From: DATGKG01 sp963851325
GTDB taxonomy: Bacteria > Desulfobacterota > Binatia > Binatales > Binataceae
Length of the DNA stretch: 64,000 nucleotides
NCBI GenBank assembly: GCA_963851325.1
Contig: CAWKOR010000001.1
Span: 1,798,001 to 1,862,000, forward strand
Direction of reading: 5' to 3'
Positions within the stretch are counted from its first letter, which is position 1. Every line of letters starts with the position of its first letter. A program made the translations under genes and the position numbers. Below, in pieces: positions 17,347 through 24,931 of the stretch. The notes under the pieces were generated by a model. That model worked only from the letters and a program-made list of their open reading frames with translations. It was not told where the DNA came from and made no database searches.

Positions 17347-18984
17347 TTATAAAGCCCTCCCCGCTTCCAGGATCTCTCTGAGAACGTAAACATCGATGGC
17401 TTCGCTTCCAACGATCAAAGCGTAGCGACCCGCTACCTTTGGAACTAGTCGCGCCTCCGTCCCGTCCGTGAAATTCTGAACCTCTTTGACCTTACCCAGC
17501 GTGTAGCAAACGACGATATGAATGCCTTGGGGCGCATGCTCCCATGCAAAGAGGTTCGCAAGCGACGACACGAGTTCGGCCCATTTTTCGGTTCGGATTC
17601 CCTTGTCGGTTTTCTCTACAATAAGGTCCACTCCGGATACGGTGTTGTAGTCGCCTATCACAAAATCGATCCCGGGGTGCTGCGACGAAATCATCGCCTG
17701 CAATAGTAGGGCGGTTTCGGCCTCGCTTTCTGGTTCCTTCGTGAGCGCTCCCGTCACGCCGCCCGCCTTTAACGCAGGTCGTCCTCTGTATCGGTTCAGG
17801 CGCTCGCTGCGCTGCTGCTCGATGCTCGCACGTTGTTCTCCACGTTTCTTTTCCCGGTGTTCTTGTTCCTTTTCTTCCCGCTCTTTTCTGGTGGCTTCAA
17901 AATAAGCCCCGGTAGCTGGATCATCGCGAATCTCCTCCAGAAAAGTTTTAATCTTCTCGAGGGCAAGCTCAAATGCCTCTTGGTCCGTTCGGATGCTGTT
18001 CCTATCAGCGGTGAGATCGAATTGTTGGCAATTGGCAAATATCAGCATCGACCGATAGTAATATTGCCCTCCAAATACGCGCTCGATCAGCTCGTTCTTG
18101 CGCTCGACCTTTAGGAAGTCTTTACCTAGCCATACACCGCTATGGGTGAAGGTTTCGGGAACGATGGCCCGATGGCCCTCGCCCAATACCGCACCCATGA
18201 TTTCTACTCGGACGGGAGTGCCTTCATCCGTGAGCCCACAATCCAACGTCGTGGGTCCGAAGGTTTTGCAAAATCTCTCGGTGCCCTTACTAAGATCGAC
18301 ATCCTCAACAGGGAACCGAAAGCCGAAGGTTATGGTCACCTCTTCGGAGTCAATCGGCTGAATCGAGACATCCATTTTTTTGCCTTGGCCGAAGTAGTGA
18401 CCGAAGGAGCCGCAGACGGTATACCAGCGGATGTACTTGGTTAGAGGATCGATCGATGCAAATTCCGATTGCTTCGCCTGGAAGCCATCGATATGAACCA
18501 CCGTTCCGCGACCTATTGAATCCGGTGAGGAATCGTAGCTATAAGTTGGGACCGATCCGCTCATCAAGGTGTCCCAAGGTGGCATATCGGTCGCGGCATC
18601 AATCCGCGCACCATTCTTCCAAGTCCTCACCCGGAGGCCTTGGCCCTTATAAAAGATTTTAGTCCCATGGCCCTTGGATCCTATTGAACCTGTTGGCTTA
18701 CCGGAGTCTCCTAAGTTGAAGAATCCTTCGATTTCGCTTGATCCAACCCGTTCCCGGAACTTGTCGTCCATACCGTCGCCGTCATCTTCAATGTCGACGG
18801 TGATCTTCCGTTTTCGAGTTCCGGGTTGAGCCGCGGTCGCAAAGCGAATCATGACTTTCGTAGCGTTGGCGTCCCACGAGTTACTCAGGGCTTCGCGAAT
18901 GAGTTCGCGTGGATCCTTGAAGTTCTTGGCAATCTCAAGGAATTCACGGGCTTCATTTACCCGTGGGCGAATACCTTTCGGCAT
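17347..18984 (-). CDS. GHKL (Hsp90/MutL-type) ATPase with degenerate nuclease-like C-terminal domain
   Basis: 545 residues. The N-terminal third is a Bergerat-fold ATPase: RELIREALSNSWDANA (N box), DIEDDGDGMDD (DxGxG box) and GSIGSKGHGTK (lid). Residues 355-410 are a charged coiled coil rich in E, K and R. The C-terminal part (IGDYNTVSGVDLIVEK, then KWAELVSSLANLF) recalls the core of PD-(D/E)xK-like domains attached to such ATPases, but the expected E-x-K reads E-L-V. Similar architectures occur in defence systems; the role here is inference. ATG 18984 is preceded by a strong GGAGG site and by a perfect palindrome at 19002-19016. Base composition looks less GC-rich than in neighbouring genes. 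Confidence 0.7.
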   Translation of the reverse strand: MPKGIRPRVNEAREFLEIAKNFKDPRELIREALSNSWDANATKVMIRFATAAQPGTRKRKITVDIEDDGDGMDDKFRERVGSSEIEGFFNLGDSGKPTGSIGSKGHGTKIFYKGQGLRVRTWKNGARIDAATDMPPWDTLMSGSVPTYSYDSSPDSIGRGTVVHIDGFQAKQSEFASIDPLTKYIRWYTVCGSFGHYFGQGKKMDVSIQPIDSEEVTITFGFRFPVEDVDLSKGTERFCKTFGPTTLDCGLTDEGTPVRVEIMGAVLGEGHRAIVPETFTHSGVWLGKDFLKVERKNELIERVFGGQYYYRSMLIFANCQQFDLTADRNSIRTDQEAFELALEKIKTFLEEIRDDPATGAYFEATRKEREEKEQEHREKKRGEQRASIEQQRSERLNRYRGRPALKAGGVTGALTKEPESEAETALLLQAMISSQHPGIDFVIGDYNTVSGVDLIVEKTDKGIRTEKWAELVSSLANLFAWEHAPQGIHIVVCYTLGKVKEVQNFTDGTEARLVPKVAGRYALIVGSEAIDVYVLREILEAGRAL

Positions 18985-19001
18985 GGCAAACCTCCAATCG
19001 T

Positions 19002-19016
19002 ACTATCGACGATAGT
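19002..19016. promoter_or_regulatory. Perfect palindrome upstream of the GHKL ATPase gene (operator candidate)
   Basis: ACTATCG-A-CGATAGT is a perfect 15-base palindrome that begins 18 bases upstream of the ATPase start codon, in the short gap after the zinc-ribbon gene. This position overlaps the expected promoter or ribosome-loading region, suiting a repressor site. No regulator gene is adjacent. Confidence 0.5.
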
Positions 19017-19059
19017 CGAAGCTCGCGGTCGGCATTTGATCTCGGTCAAAACGCTTACG

Positions 19060-19557
19060 TCATTTCATATCCCGTTTCGGCACGAACAAAAGCATGAACC
19101 AGAAAACGATGCCCAATATGATCGCGCCGCCGCCTCCGCCTGCAGCAGCCAACAGAAGCGTAAGGACTGCGATGATTACCGTTGCAACGACCACAAATCG
19201 GCCGGCGGTTTTTGGTCGATTGACGCTCTGAACTCGAAGCCATCCCGCGATCCCGTCCGAAGATAGCGATTGTTGAGCCAGGAGGTCGCCGATGTGCTGG
19301 GCATCGCGACTCACGCCTTGCGGTCGATCATAATCATAGTCGGCTCGTCTCGGAGGCAACGCCGGCGGTTCAGGCGGAAGGGTGCTCCAAGAATTCGCTC
19401 CACAATTCCTGCACGGCGGCGGCGGAAGGCCGACCTCCGCGTGATACATGACGAATTGCCGATTTCCGCAACGGGAGCACAAGCAATTCGGTTGTTCAAC
19501 ATCCATGCTCTGGATCCCCGCCTCATCAGATTGCGTCGCCCGCATCATTGCCGCCAC
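19060..19557 (-). CDS. Zinc-ribbon membrane protein of unknown function
   Basis: Up to 165 residues. The N-terminal zinc ribbon has two C-x2-C pairs (CSRCGN and CRNCGA) about 20 residues apart. A Pro-rich linker (PPEPPALPPRR) follows, then two hydrophobic segments near the C-terminus (FVVVATVIIAVLTLLLAA and IILGIVFWFMLLFVP). The ribbon would face the cytoplasm. The start is uncertain; later Met codons in the first 20 residues are possible. It is 75 bases upstream of the GHKL ATPase gene on the same strand, so the two may be co-transcribed. Confidence 0.6.
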   Translation of the reverse strand: MAAMMRATQSDEAGIQSMDVEQPNCLCSRCGNRQFVMYHAEVGLPPPPCRNCGANSWSTLPPEPPALPPRRADYDYDRPQGVSRDAQHIGDLLAQQSLSSDGIAGWLRVQSVNRPKTAGRFVVVATVIIAVLTLLLAAAGGGGGAIILGIVFWFMLLFVPKRDMK

Positions 19558-19900
19558 CGAACGCGAAGTAGCAATCCGCTTGCGGCGTTTGGTCGGCGGT
19601 ATGGACGAGCCATTCGCGACTTAGGATGACGAAAAGATAACCACTTCCTAGCTAGCTGCTAGCGGTCGGTGTCCATTTCTTTGAGCTTAACTGCTGAAGG
19701 CGGGCAAAGGGCGGCCCAGTGTGTCCGATCGAAACACTCTTTCTTTCCAACCAATGACCGCTCCCCTGGCGGTCCCTTCTCTCGCGAAGCGAGAGAAGGT
19801 GGCCGGCGCGGTTCTCGCCGATGGCTGCGACGCGAGAACCGTGACGGACGGATGAGAGCCGGAGGGCGTCCGCGCCCGACGGTCCGCGCTGGAATCGAGC
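19558..19900. other. Intergenic region holding one DUF559-flanking hairpin
   Basis: About 340 bases between the zinc-ribbon gene and the end of the DUF559 gene. No ORF here has protein-like composition. The hairpin repeat at 19775-19799 lies in it. A 13-base stretch near 19852-19864 (CGGATGAGAGCCG) recurs inverted near 20360-20372 on the other side of DUF559, so the flanks share more than the hairpin. Confidence 0.5.
19775..19799. repeat. Hairpin repeat, copy 1 (flanks DUF559 gene)
   Basis: A perfect inverted repeat with 11-base arms (left arm CCTTCTCTCGC) and a three-base loop GAA. The identical 25-base element lies at 20420-20444, so the DUF559 endonuclease gene has one copy on each side. 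No T-run follows, so this is not a standard terminator. It resembles REP-type palindromes. Confidence 0.7.
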
Positions 19901-20287
19901 CTACGCTTGATCCCTGCCAAATCCGTTCAGCTCGCGAATCTTCTCGGCTATCACCTCCAGCACACCATCCAGATGCGCAAGAACCTCGCCGTTCCAGAAG
20001 CGCAGAACCAGATAGCCCTCTCGTTCCAGATATCGGGTGCGGACCTCATCATAAGACTGCTGTTCTTCATGCTGGATGCCATCCAGCTCGACCACCAGCT
20101 TCGGGTTGGCGGAGCAGAAGTCGGCCACATAGCGGCCCAGGATGACCTGCCGTCGAAAACGAATGCCCTCGAAGCGTCGGTTGCGCAGCGCGCTCCAGAG
20201 GCGCTTCTCCGCATCGGTGGAGTTCCGCCGCAGAGATCGCGCGCGAGCGACCATCAGCCGTCGATAGGGAAGCGCGGGTGCGTTCAT
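19901..20287 (-). CDS. DUF559 endonuclease-domain protein (Vsr-like fold)
   Basis: 128 residues from ATG 20287. The DUF559 signatures are ARSLRRNSTDAEKRLWSALR, FRRQVILGRYVADFCSANPKLVVELDG and YLVLRFWNGEVL. The family shares the PD-(D/E)xK fold of very-short-patch-repair endonucleases, with D (ADFCS) and E-x-D (VELDG) as likely metal ligands. Its role is not established; many genomes carry several copies near mobile or repeated DNA. Identical hairpins flank the gene. The longer frame up to 20338 adds residues without family similarity. Confidence 0.85.
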   Translation of the reverse strand: MNAPALPYRRLMVARARSLRRNSTDAEKRLWSALRNRRFEGIRFRRQVILGRYVADFCSANPKLVVELDGIQHEEQQSYDEVRTRYLEREGYLVLRFWNGEVLAHLDGVLEVIAEKIRELNGFGRDQA

Positions 20288-20419
20288 GACGACTGCTAGT
20301 GTAGAAGGAGTAGCTACTTGTCGGAAGATCGATCGCACTCCACCACCGCGCGAGGCGCGCGGCTCTCATCCGGCTGGCACGCCGGTCGTAAAACCTAACA
20401 GCGACCAGCGCGCCATCCA

Positions 20420-20444
20420 CCTTCTCTCGCGAAGCGAGAGAAGG
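20420..20444. repeat. Hairpin repeat, copy 2 (flanks DUF559 gene)
   Basis: Identical in all 25 bases to the element at 19775-19799. It lies 133 bases upstream of the DUF559 start and 14 bases after the cysK stop codon, where it could also help end cysK transcription, although no T-run follows. Confidence 0.7.
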
Positions 20445-20457
20445 GACTATTGGGCGG

Positions 20458-21393
20458 TCAGATACCTTCGGCCTGGAATAAGTCGGTCGTCAGATAGCGC
20501 TCGCCGGTGTCGCAGAACACCACCACTACCACCTTGCCCTTGCCGAGGCGCTTGGCGATTTGTAACGCCGCGCAGCAATTCGCACCCGAGGAAATCCCGA
20601 CCAGCAGGCCTTCCTCGCGCGCGAGACGACGCGTGAAGATGGTCGCATCGTCGTCACCAACCGGAATTATTTCGTCATAGACACGCGTGTCGAGCGTCTT
20701 CGGCACGAAGCCCGCCCCGATACCCTGGATCTTGTGGAACCCGGGCTCGCCGCCCGATAGCACCGGAGAATTTTTCGGCTCGACCGCGACGATGAGGACG
20801 CGATTTTTCAGGTTCTCATGCAGATAGCGCCCGACCCCGGTGATGGTGCCGCCGGTGCCGACGCCCGAAATGAACGCATCGATCTGCGGCAACTGCTCGA
20901 CCAGCTCCGGACCCGTCGTATGGTAGTGGATTTCGGGATTGGCCTGGTTGTTGAACTGTTGCGGCATGAAGTAGCTCGGATTCTCGCGCACCAGTTCCTC
21001 GGCCTTGGCGATGGCGCCGTGCATGCCGCGGGTGTCGGGCGTGAGCATCAGCTTCGCGCCGTAGGCGACCAGCAGCGAGCGGCGCTCCTCGCTCATCGTG
21101 TCGGGCATCGTGAGGATGAGCCGGTAGCCCTTCACCGCGCATACCAGCGCCAGCCCGATGCCGGTGTTTCCGGAGGTCGGCTCGACGATGGTGTCGCCGG
21201 GCTTGATGCGGCCGGATTTCTCGGCCGCCTCGATCATCGCGAGGCAGATGCGATCCTTGACGCTGCCGCCGGGGTTGTAGTTTTCGAGCTTGGCCCAGAT
21301 TTCGGCATCATTGGGACCGGGGATTCGATTGAGACGGACCACGGGCGTATGGCCGATGAGTTCCAGCGGGGATCGCGCGACACTTTGCGGCAT
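20458..21393 (-). CDS. cysK: Cysteine synthase A (O-acetylserine sulfhydrylase)
   Basis: 311 residues, the normal CysK length. IGHTPVVRLNRI opens the PLP fold II domain. KLENYNPGGSVKDR carries the PLP-binding Lys, VEPTSGNTGIGLA the substrate loop and SGVGTGGTITGVGRYL the phosphate-binding loop. It makes L-cysteine from O-acetylserine and sulfide in the cytoplasm. ATG 21393 starts MPQSVARSPLELIG; the frame is open to 21630 but the extension is Arg/Ser-rich and non-homologous. The promoter-like element shared with larE lies directly upstream, its -10 box only seven bases before the ATG, so the mRNA may be almost leaderless. Confidence 0.95.
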   Translation of the reverse strand: MPQSVARSPLELIGHTPVVRLNRIPGPNDAEIWAKLENYNPGGSVKDRICLAMIEAAEKSGRIKPGDTIVEPTSGNTGIGLALVCAVKGYRLILTMPDTMSEERRSLLVAYGAKLMLTPDTRGMHGAIAKAEELVRENPSYFMPQQFNNQANPEIHYHTTGPELVEQLPQIDAFISGVGTGGTITGVGRYLHENLKNRVLIVAVEPKNSPVLSGGEPGFHKIQGIGAGFVPKTLDTRVYDEIIPVGDDDATIFTRRLAREEGLLVGISSGANCCAALQIAKRLGKGKVVVVVFCDTGERYLTTDLFQAEGI

Positions 21394-21399
21394 GGAGGG

Positions 21400-21444
21400 G
21401 ATTTTAGGGCATCGGCGCGCGATTGGCGAACGTTGCGAATGGCG
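21400..21444 (-). promoter_or_regulatory. Promoter-like element of cysK, shared with larE
   Basis: On the minus strand TTCGCAACGTTCGCCAA is followed 13 bases later by CCCTAAAATC, the same two blocks and spacing as before larE (16 of 17 and 10 of 10 bases identical). TAAAAT is at 21401-21406 and TTCGCC at 21425-21430, an 18-base spacer. The start codon follows about seven bases after the -10 box. Confidence 0.6.
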
Positions 21445-21539
21445 CATCAGGCGGGGAGATTTCGCGGGGGGCCATTGACGAAGCCTTCGCGCTCGCATTT
21501 GATCTTGGGATGAGAATTTCGAGCGTCGGAGGCCCGAAC

Positions 21540-21866
21540 ATGAAAACCCTTCTCCTAACTGCCCTCCTAACCGTGGCGACCGTCGGAATGGCGCATGCCG
21601 CACACCATCATCGGGTGAAGTATTCCGCATGCATCCACAACAACAGCAAGACCTGCACCGATGCGCGCAATGCCTTCGCGGAACATCATAACGGTAAGTA
21701 TCCGGAACAGTACTTTAACCAGTGGTATCAAGGGCATCAGGGACGCTGGAGCAAGCAAGGCAAGGAGTGGCAATGGGAAGGCCTCGACGGCGAGGAGTAT
21801 CGCAAGGAAGGGAAGGCCTGGCGATGGAGCGGCCTTTCACAAGGCCATGCGCATGATTATTACTAA
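21540..21866 (+). CDS. Small exported protein, unknown function
   Basis: 108 residues from ATG 21540, which has a GGAGG site upstream. A signal peptide (KTLLLTALLTVATVGMAHA) precedes a His-rich start (AHHHRVKYS). The mature part is rich in W, K and G with a near-repeat (KQGKEWQWEGLDGEEYRK, then EGKAWRWSGLS). I know of no family. The aromatic and basic composition could suit cell-wall or polyanion binding, but that is a guess. The frame is open upstream from 21423, without signal character. Confidence 0.65.
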   Translation: MKTLLLTALLTVATVGMAHAAHHHRVKYSACIHNNSKTCTDARNAFAEHHNGKYPEQYFNQWYQGHQGRWSKQGKEWQWEGLDGEEYRKEGKAWRWSGLSQGHAHDYY

Positions 21867-21958
21867 ACCGCGACGTAGTATTCATCTATATTGAAGTAGT
21901 GGGAGTGACTCATATAGGTTGTTAGCGGTAGTGAGTCAGTACGATGAGGAGGATGAGG

Positions 21959-22483
21959 ATGCGGACTACCAGCGGTAGCTTCCAGTTCACCGACCAGCAG
22001 TTAGTCACTGGATTAATTGCGTTAATGATGATGGCGCTAGTCGGAATGATTCCGGCTAGCGTCTTCGCACAGAATGCTGCTCCGGCGACGGTACAAAACA
22101 GCCAGGTGCCGCAGCCACAGGATGGAGGCGTCAACTGGGAGGGAGTTGGATACGGCGTCGGAACCCTCGCCGGGAACATCTTTTATGTGCCGGCGAAGTT
22201 GGTTTATGCATTGTCCGGCGGCTTGATAGGCGGCGGCGCATACCTTCTGACCGGCGGCAACAGCCAGGCAGCTAATACTATCTGGCGCAGCTCGCTCGGC
22301 GGTGACTATGTCGTCACACCCGACATGCTCGCTGGAAAGACCCCACTTCACTTCGCCGGGCCGACCGAGACAGCACCCCTTCCGACCGACTCGACGGTGC
22401 AACCGATCACTACGATCCCAGCTTCGAACGCTCCGGAGTACAGCGCGAATTCGACTCAAGGACCGACGACAGCCAGCCGGTAG
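21959..22483 (+). CDS. Conserved exported hypothetical protein
   Basis: About 174 residues. ATG 21959 is preceded by GGAGG at 21948-21952 with good spacing; two earlier ATGs (21944, 21953) overlap that site. A hydrophobic segment (LIALMMMALVGMIPASVFA) acts as signal peptide. The mature part has GTLAGNIFYVPAKLVYALSG, GGAYLLTGGN and GGDYVVTPDMLAG, a pattern I associate with an uncharacterised exported family common in Deltaproteobacteria. Function unknown. It converges on the aryl polyene operon, ending 34 bases before apeR. Confidence 0.7.
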   Translation: MRTTSGSFQFTDQQLVTGLIALMMMALVGMIPASVFAQNAAPATVQNSQVPQPQDGGVNWEGVGYGVGTLAGNIFYVPAKLVYALSGGLIGGGAYLLTGGNSQAANTIWRSSLGGDYVVTPDMLAGKTPLHFAGPTETAPLPTDSTVQPITTIPASNAPEYSANSTQGPTTASR

Positions 22484-22517
22484 CTTCGCGGTCCGACGGC
22501 CAAGTGACAGGTGGCGG

Positions 22518-23744
22518 CTAAACCCTCTTGAAAATCAGAGAGGTGTTGATCCCGCCGAATGCGAAATTGTTCGACATCAGGTATTCGATGTCGCGACGGT
22601 AAGCCTTGCCCATCACATAGTCCAGTTCGGCGCAGCGCTCGTCGACGTTATCCAGGTTCGCGGTATGCGCGAACCATCCTTCCTTCATCATCTCGATGCC
22701 GAGCCATGCCTCGATGCTGCCACACGCGCCCAGGGAGTGTCCGAAGTAACTCTTCAGCGCATGGATAGGTACGCGATTACCGAGCACTTCCGCAGTCGCC
22801 TTACTCTCCGCGATATCGCCCCACTCGGTAGCCGTCCCATGACCATTAACAAACCCGATTGCCTCCGCTTGCAGTTGCGCATCTTCGAGCGCGAGCCTTA
22901 ACGCGGCGGCCATAGTTGCCGCCGACGGCTGGGTAACATGGTTGCCGTCAGAGTTGGTTCCAAAGCCAACTACCTCGGCATGGATGCGAGCGCCTCGGGC
23001 CTTAGCATGTTCGAGTTCTTCGAGAATCAGCGTCGCGGCACCTTCGCCAACCACCAGTCCATCACGGTCGCGATCGAACGGACGAGGCGTGCTTTGAGGC
23101 GCATCGTTGCGGGTGCTGGTGGCGAAAAGTGTGTCGAATACCGCGGCTTCGAAGACACTTAGCTCATCGGCGCCACCTACCAGCATCATGTCTTGCATCC
23201 CATAGGTAATGGCTTCCATCCCGTAACCAATCGCATGGCTGCCTGAGGTGCAGGCGCTGGAAGTAGGTATGATTCGTCCGGTTATTCCAAAAAAGAGTCC
23301 TACGTTGATCGCAGCAGTCTGACTCATCATCTGAAGATAGCTGGTGCCGGTCAGCTTGTTGGAAGTTCCGGTCATCATCAGCTCGGCGAATCCTACCAGG
23401 GCATCGGGCGTGCCGAAGGACGACCCATAAGCGATACCCATGCGTCCCTGCTTGACCGATGGGTCTCCCGTCAAGCCTGCGTCGGCGAGTGCCCGCTCGG
23501 AGGCGTAGACAGCCAGGCGCGCGACCGGTCCCATCGTGCGTAGCTGCTTGCGATCGTAACGGCGCGATACGTCGAAACCTTCGATAGGTGCGGCGAGGCG
23601 TGTATTCAGGTTCCGATAGCGATCCCACTCCGGCATCTGACGTACACCGGTTTTTCCCGCCTCGAACGCGGCGCGAATCGTGGGCCAATCCTCACCTAGC
23701 GCAGTGATGCCCCCCATCCCGGTAACAACAACTCGCCGTCTCAC
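22518..23744 (-). CDS. apeR: Aryl polyene beta-ketoacyl-ACP synthase (ApeR-like)
   Basis: 408 residues. The thiolase-fold KAS has its active-site Cys in PTSSACTSGSHAIG and the two His in NGHGTATEWGD and YFGHSLGACGSIE, so the triad is complete. It opens RRRVVVTGMGGITALG. GTG 23744 overlaps the apeQ stop by four bases (GTGA); the frame is open to 23804, but that lies inside apeQ. It is the last gene of the operon, the position of apeR in the Escherichia aryl polyene cluster. It probably condenses malonyl-ACP with early intermediates; its exact share versus ApeO is not clear from sequence. Confidence 0.85.
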   Translation of the reverse strand: MRRRVVVTGMGGITALGEDWPTIRAAFEAGKTGVRQMPEWDRYRNLNTRLAAPIEGFDVSRRYDRKQLRTMGPVARLAVYASERALADAGLTGDPSVKQGRMGIAYGSSFGTPDALVGFAELMMTGTSNKLTGTSYLQMMSQTAAINVGLFFGITGRIIPTSSACTSGSHAIGYGMEAITYGMQDMMLVGGADELSVFEAAVFDTLFATSTRNDAPQSTPRPFDRDRDGLVVGEGAATLILEELEHAKARGARIHAEVVGFGTNSDGNHVTQPSAATMAAALRLALEDAQLQAEAIGFVNGHGTATEWGDIAESKATAEVLGNRVPIHALKSYFGHSLGACGSIEAWLGIEMMKEGWFAHTANLDNVDERCAELDYVMGKAYRRDIEYLMSNNFAFGGINTSLIFKRV

Positions 23745-24466
23745 GCCATGCCTCCATTGACCGATAGCACCTGTCGGGTAATGTAGCTCGCCGCGTCGGA
23801 GCACAGAAAACTCACCGCGGCTGCCACCTCATCGGGCTTACCCACGCGGCGCATCGGGATCGCATTGAGAATCTCGTCGAGCGGGACGCCCTCGAGCATC
23901 TGGGTTTCGATGAGCCCGGGTGCGACGCAATTAACGGTGATGTTTCGCTTGGCCAGCTCGACCGCGAGCGCCTTGGTCGCGCCGATGATGCCGGCCTTAG
24001 CCGCGCTGTAGTTCACCTGTCCACGATTTCCTATGATTCCGGATACCGACGAGATCGATACAATCCGGCCGCCCTTGCGCGCCGACACCATCGGCATTAC
24101 GGAAGGTCGCAACACGTTGTAGAACCCGCCCAGGTCAGTATCCAGCACGCTGTCCCAATCGGAATCCTCGAGCGCGGGAAACGCATTGTCGCGCGCGATT
24201 CCGGCATTGAGCACCACCCCATAGTAGGCGCCGTGCTCGCCGATATCAGACTCGATTCGCACCCGGCACTCTTGTCGATCGGCGAGGTCGAATTGCATGA
24301 TCCTCCCGCTGCCGCCGGCCTCGCGGATGGAGTTCAGAGTATGCTCCGCACCTTCGCGATCGGCGTGATAATGCGCCACGATGATAAAAGCGTCGCGTGC
24401 CAGGCGACAAGCGATTGCACGTCCGATCCCTTTGCTGGACCCGGTTACAAGGATAGTCCGGCTCAT
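23741..24466 (-). CDS. apeQ: Aryl polyene 3-oxoacyl-ACP reductase (FabG family, ApeQ-like)
   Basis: 241 residues, a short-chain dehydrogenase/reductase. The N-terminal TGSSKGIGRAIA binds NADPH, LNAGIARDNAF follows, and SISSVSGIIG plus YSAAKAG give the Ser-Tyr-x3-Lys catalytic set. VNGGMA ends the protein as in FabG. It would reduce the beta-keto group in each elongation round. It overlaps apeR by four bases and lies three bases after apeP. Confidence 0.9.
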   Translation of the reverse strand: MSRTILVTGSSKGIGRAIACRLARDAFIIVAHYHADREGAEHTLNSIREAGGSGRIMQFDLADRQECRVRIESDIGEHGAYYGVVLNAGIARDNAFPALEDSDWDSVLDTDLGGFYNVLRPSVMPMVSARKGGRIVSISSVSGIIGNRGQVNYSAAKAGIIGATKALAVELAKRNITVNCVAPGLIETQMLEGVPLDEILNAIPMRRVGKPDEVAAAVSFLCSDAASYITRQVLSVNGGMA

Positions 24467-24469
24467 TCG

Positions 24470-24931
24470 TCACTCATTCTGGTCGAAATCCAGTAAGTCA
24501 TTGTCAGGCTGATAGACTTTGAGCTGCGCGTCCGCCGCGAGTTGGCCATCGATCTCTATCTTACAATCGAAGACGGCCATCTGCTCATCACGAAACACCA
24601 TCGACGCCGAGACCAGCAGCCGATCTCCGATGCGGAACCGCGGCGCCAAAATCCGGCACAAACGGGTGCCGAGTAGAAATCCGATCTTGACCGGCTCGCC
24701 TGCATCCAGAGCCATCGCACCGGCAAAAGCGCCGCAGGCCTGCGCCATATATTCGATCGCAACATGGCCGGGGACACCTTCGGGACCGAGGAACAAGCTC
24801 GACTCACGAATGGTGACAGTGGCGATGATCGTGGTGTCGTCGTAGCTTACAACCTCGTCCAGCAGCAGCATTGGTGGCCGATGCATCAACAGAGCTTCGA
24901 TTGGATAGGAACACTCGCGCACGTTCACCAT
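24470..24931 (-). CDS. apeP: Aryl polyene 3-hydroxyacyl-ACP dehydratase (ApeP-like)
   Basis: 153 residues, a hot-dog dehydratase. YPIEALLMHRPPMLLLDEVV is the usual opening, and PGHVAIEYMAQACGAFAG holds the His and the central helix. In studied systems ApeP pairs with ApeI to form the active dehydratase that makes the all-trans polyene. ATG 24931 overlaps the apeO stop by seven bases. The longer frame to 25195 runs inside apeO and is rejected. Confidence 0.85.
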   Translation of the reverse strand: MVNVRECSYPIEALLMHRPPMLLLDEVVSYDDTTIIATVTIRESSLFLGPEGVPGHVAIEYMAQACGAFAGAMALDAGEPVKIGFLLGTRLCRILAPRFRIGDRLLVSASMVFRDEQMAVFDCKIEIDGQLAADAQLKVYQPDNDLLDFDQNE

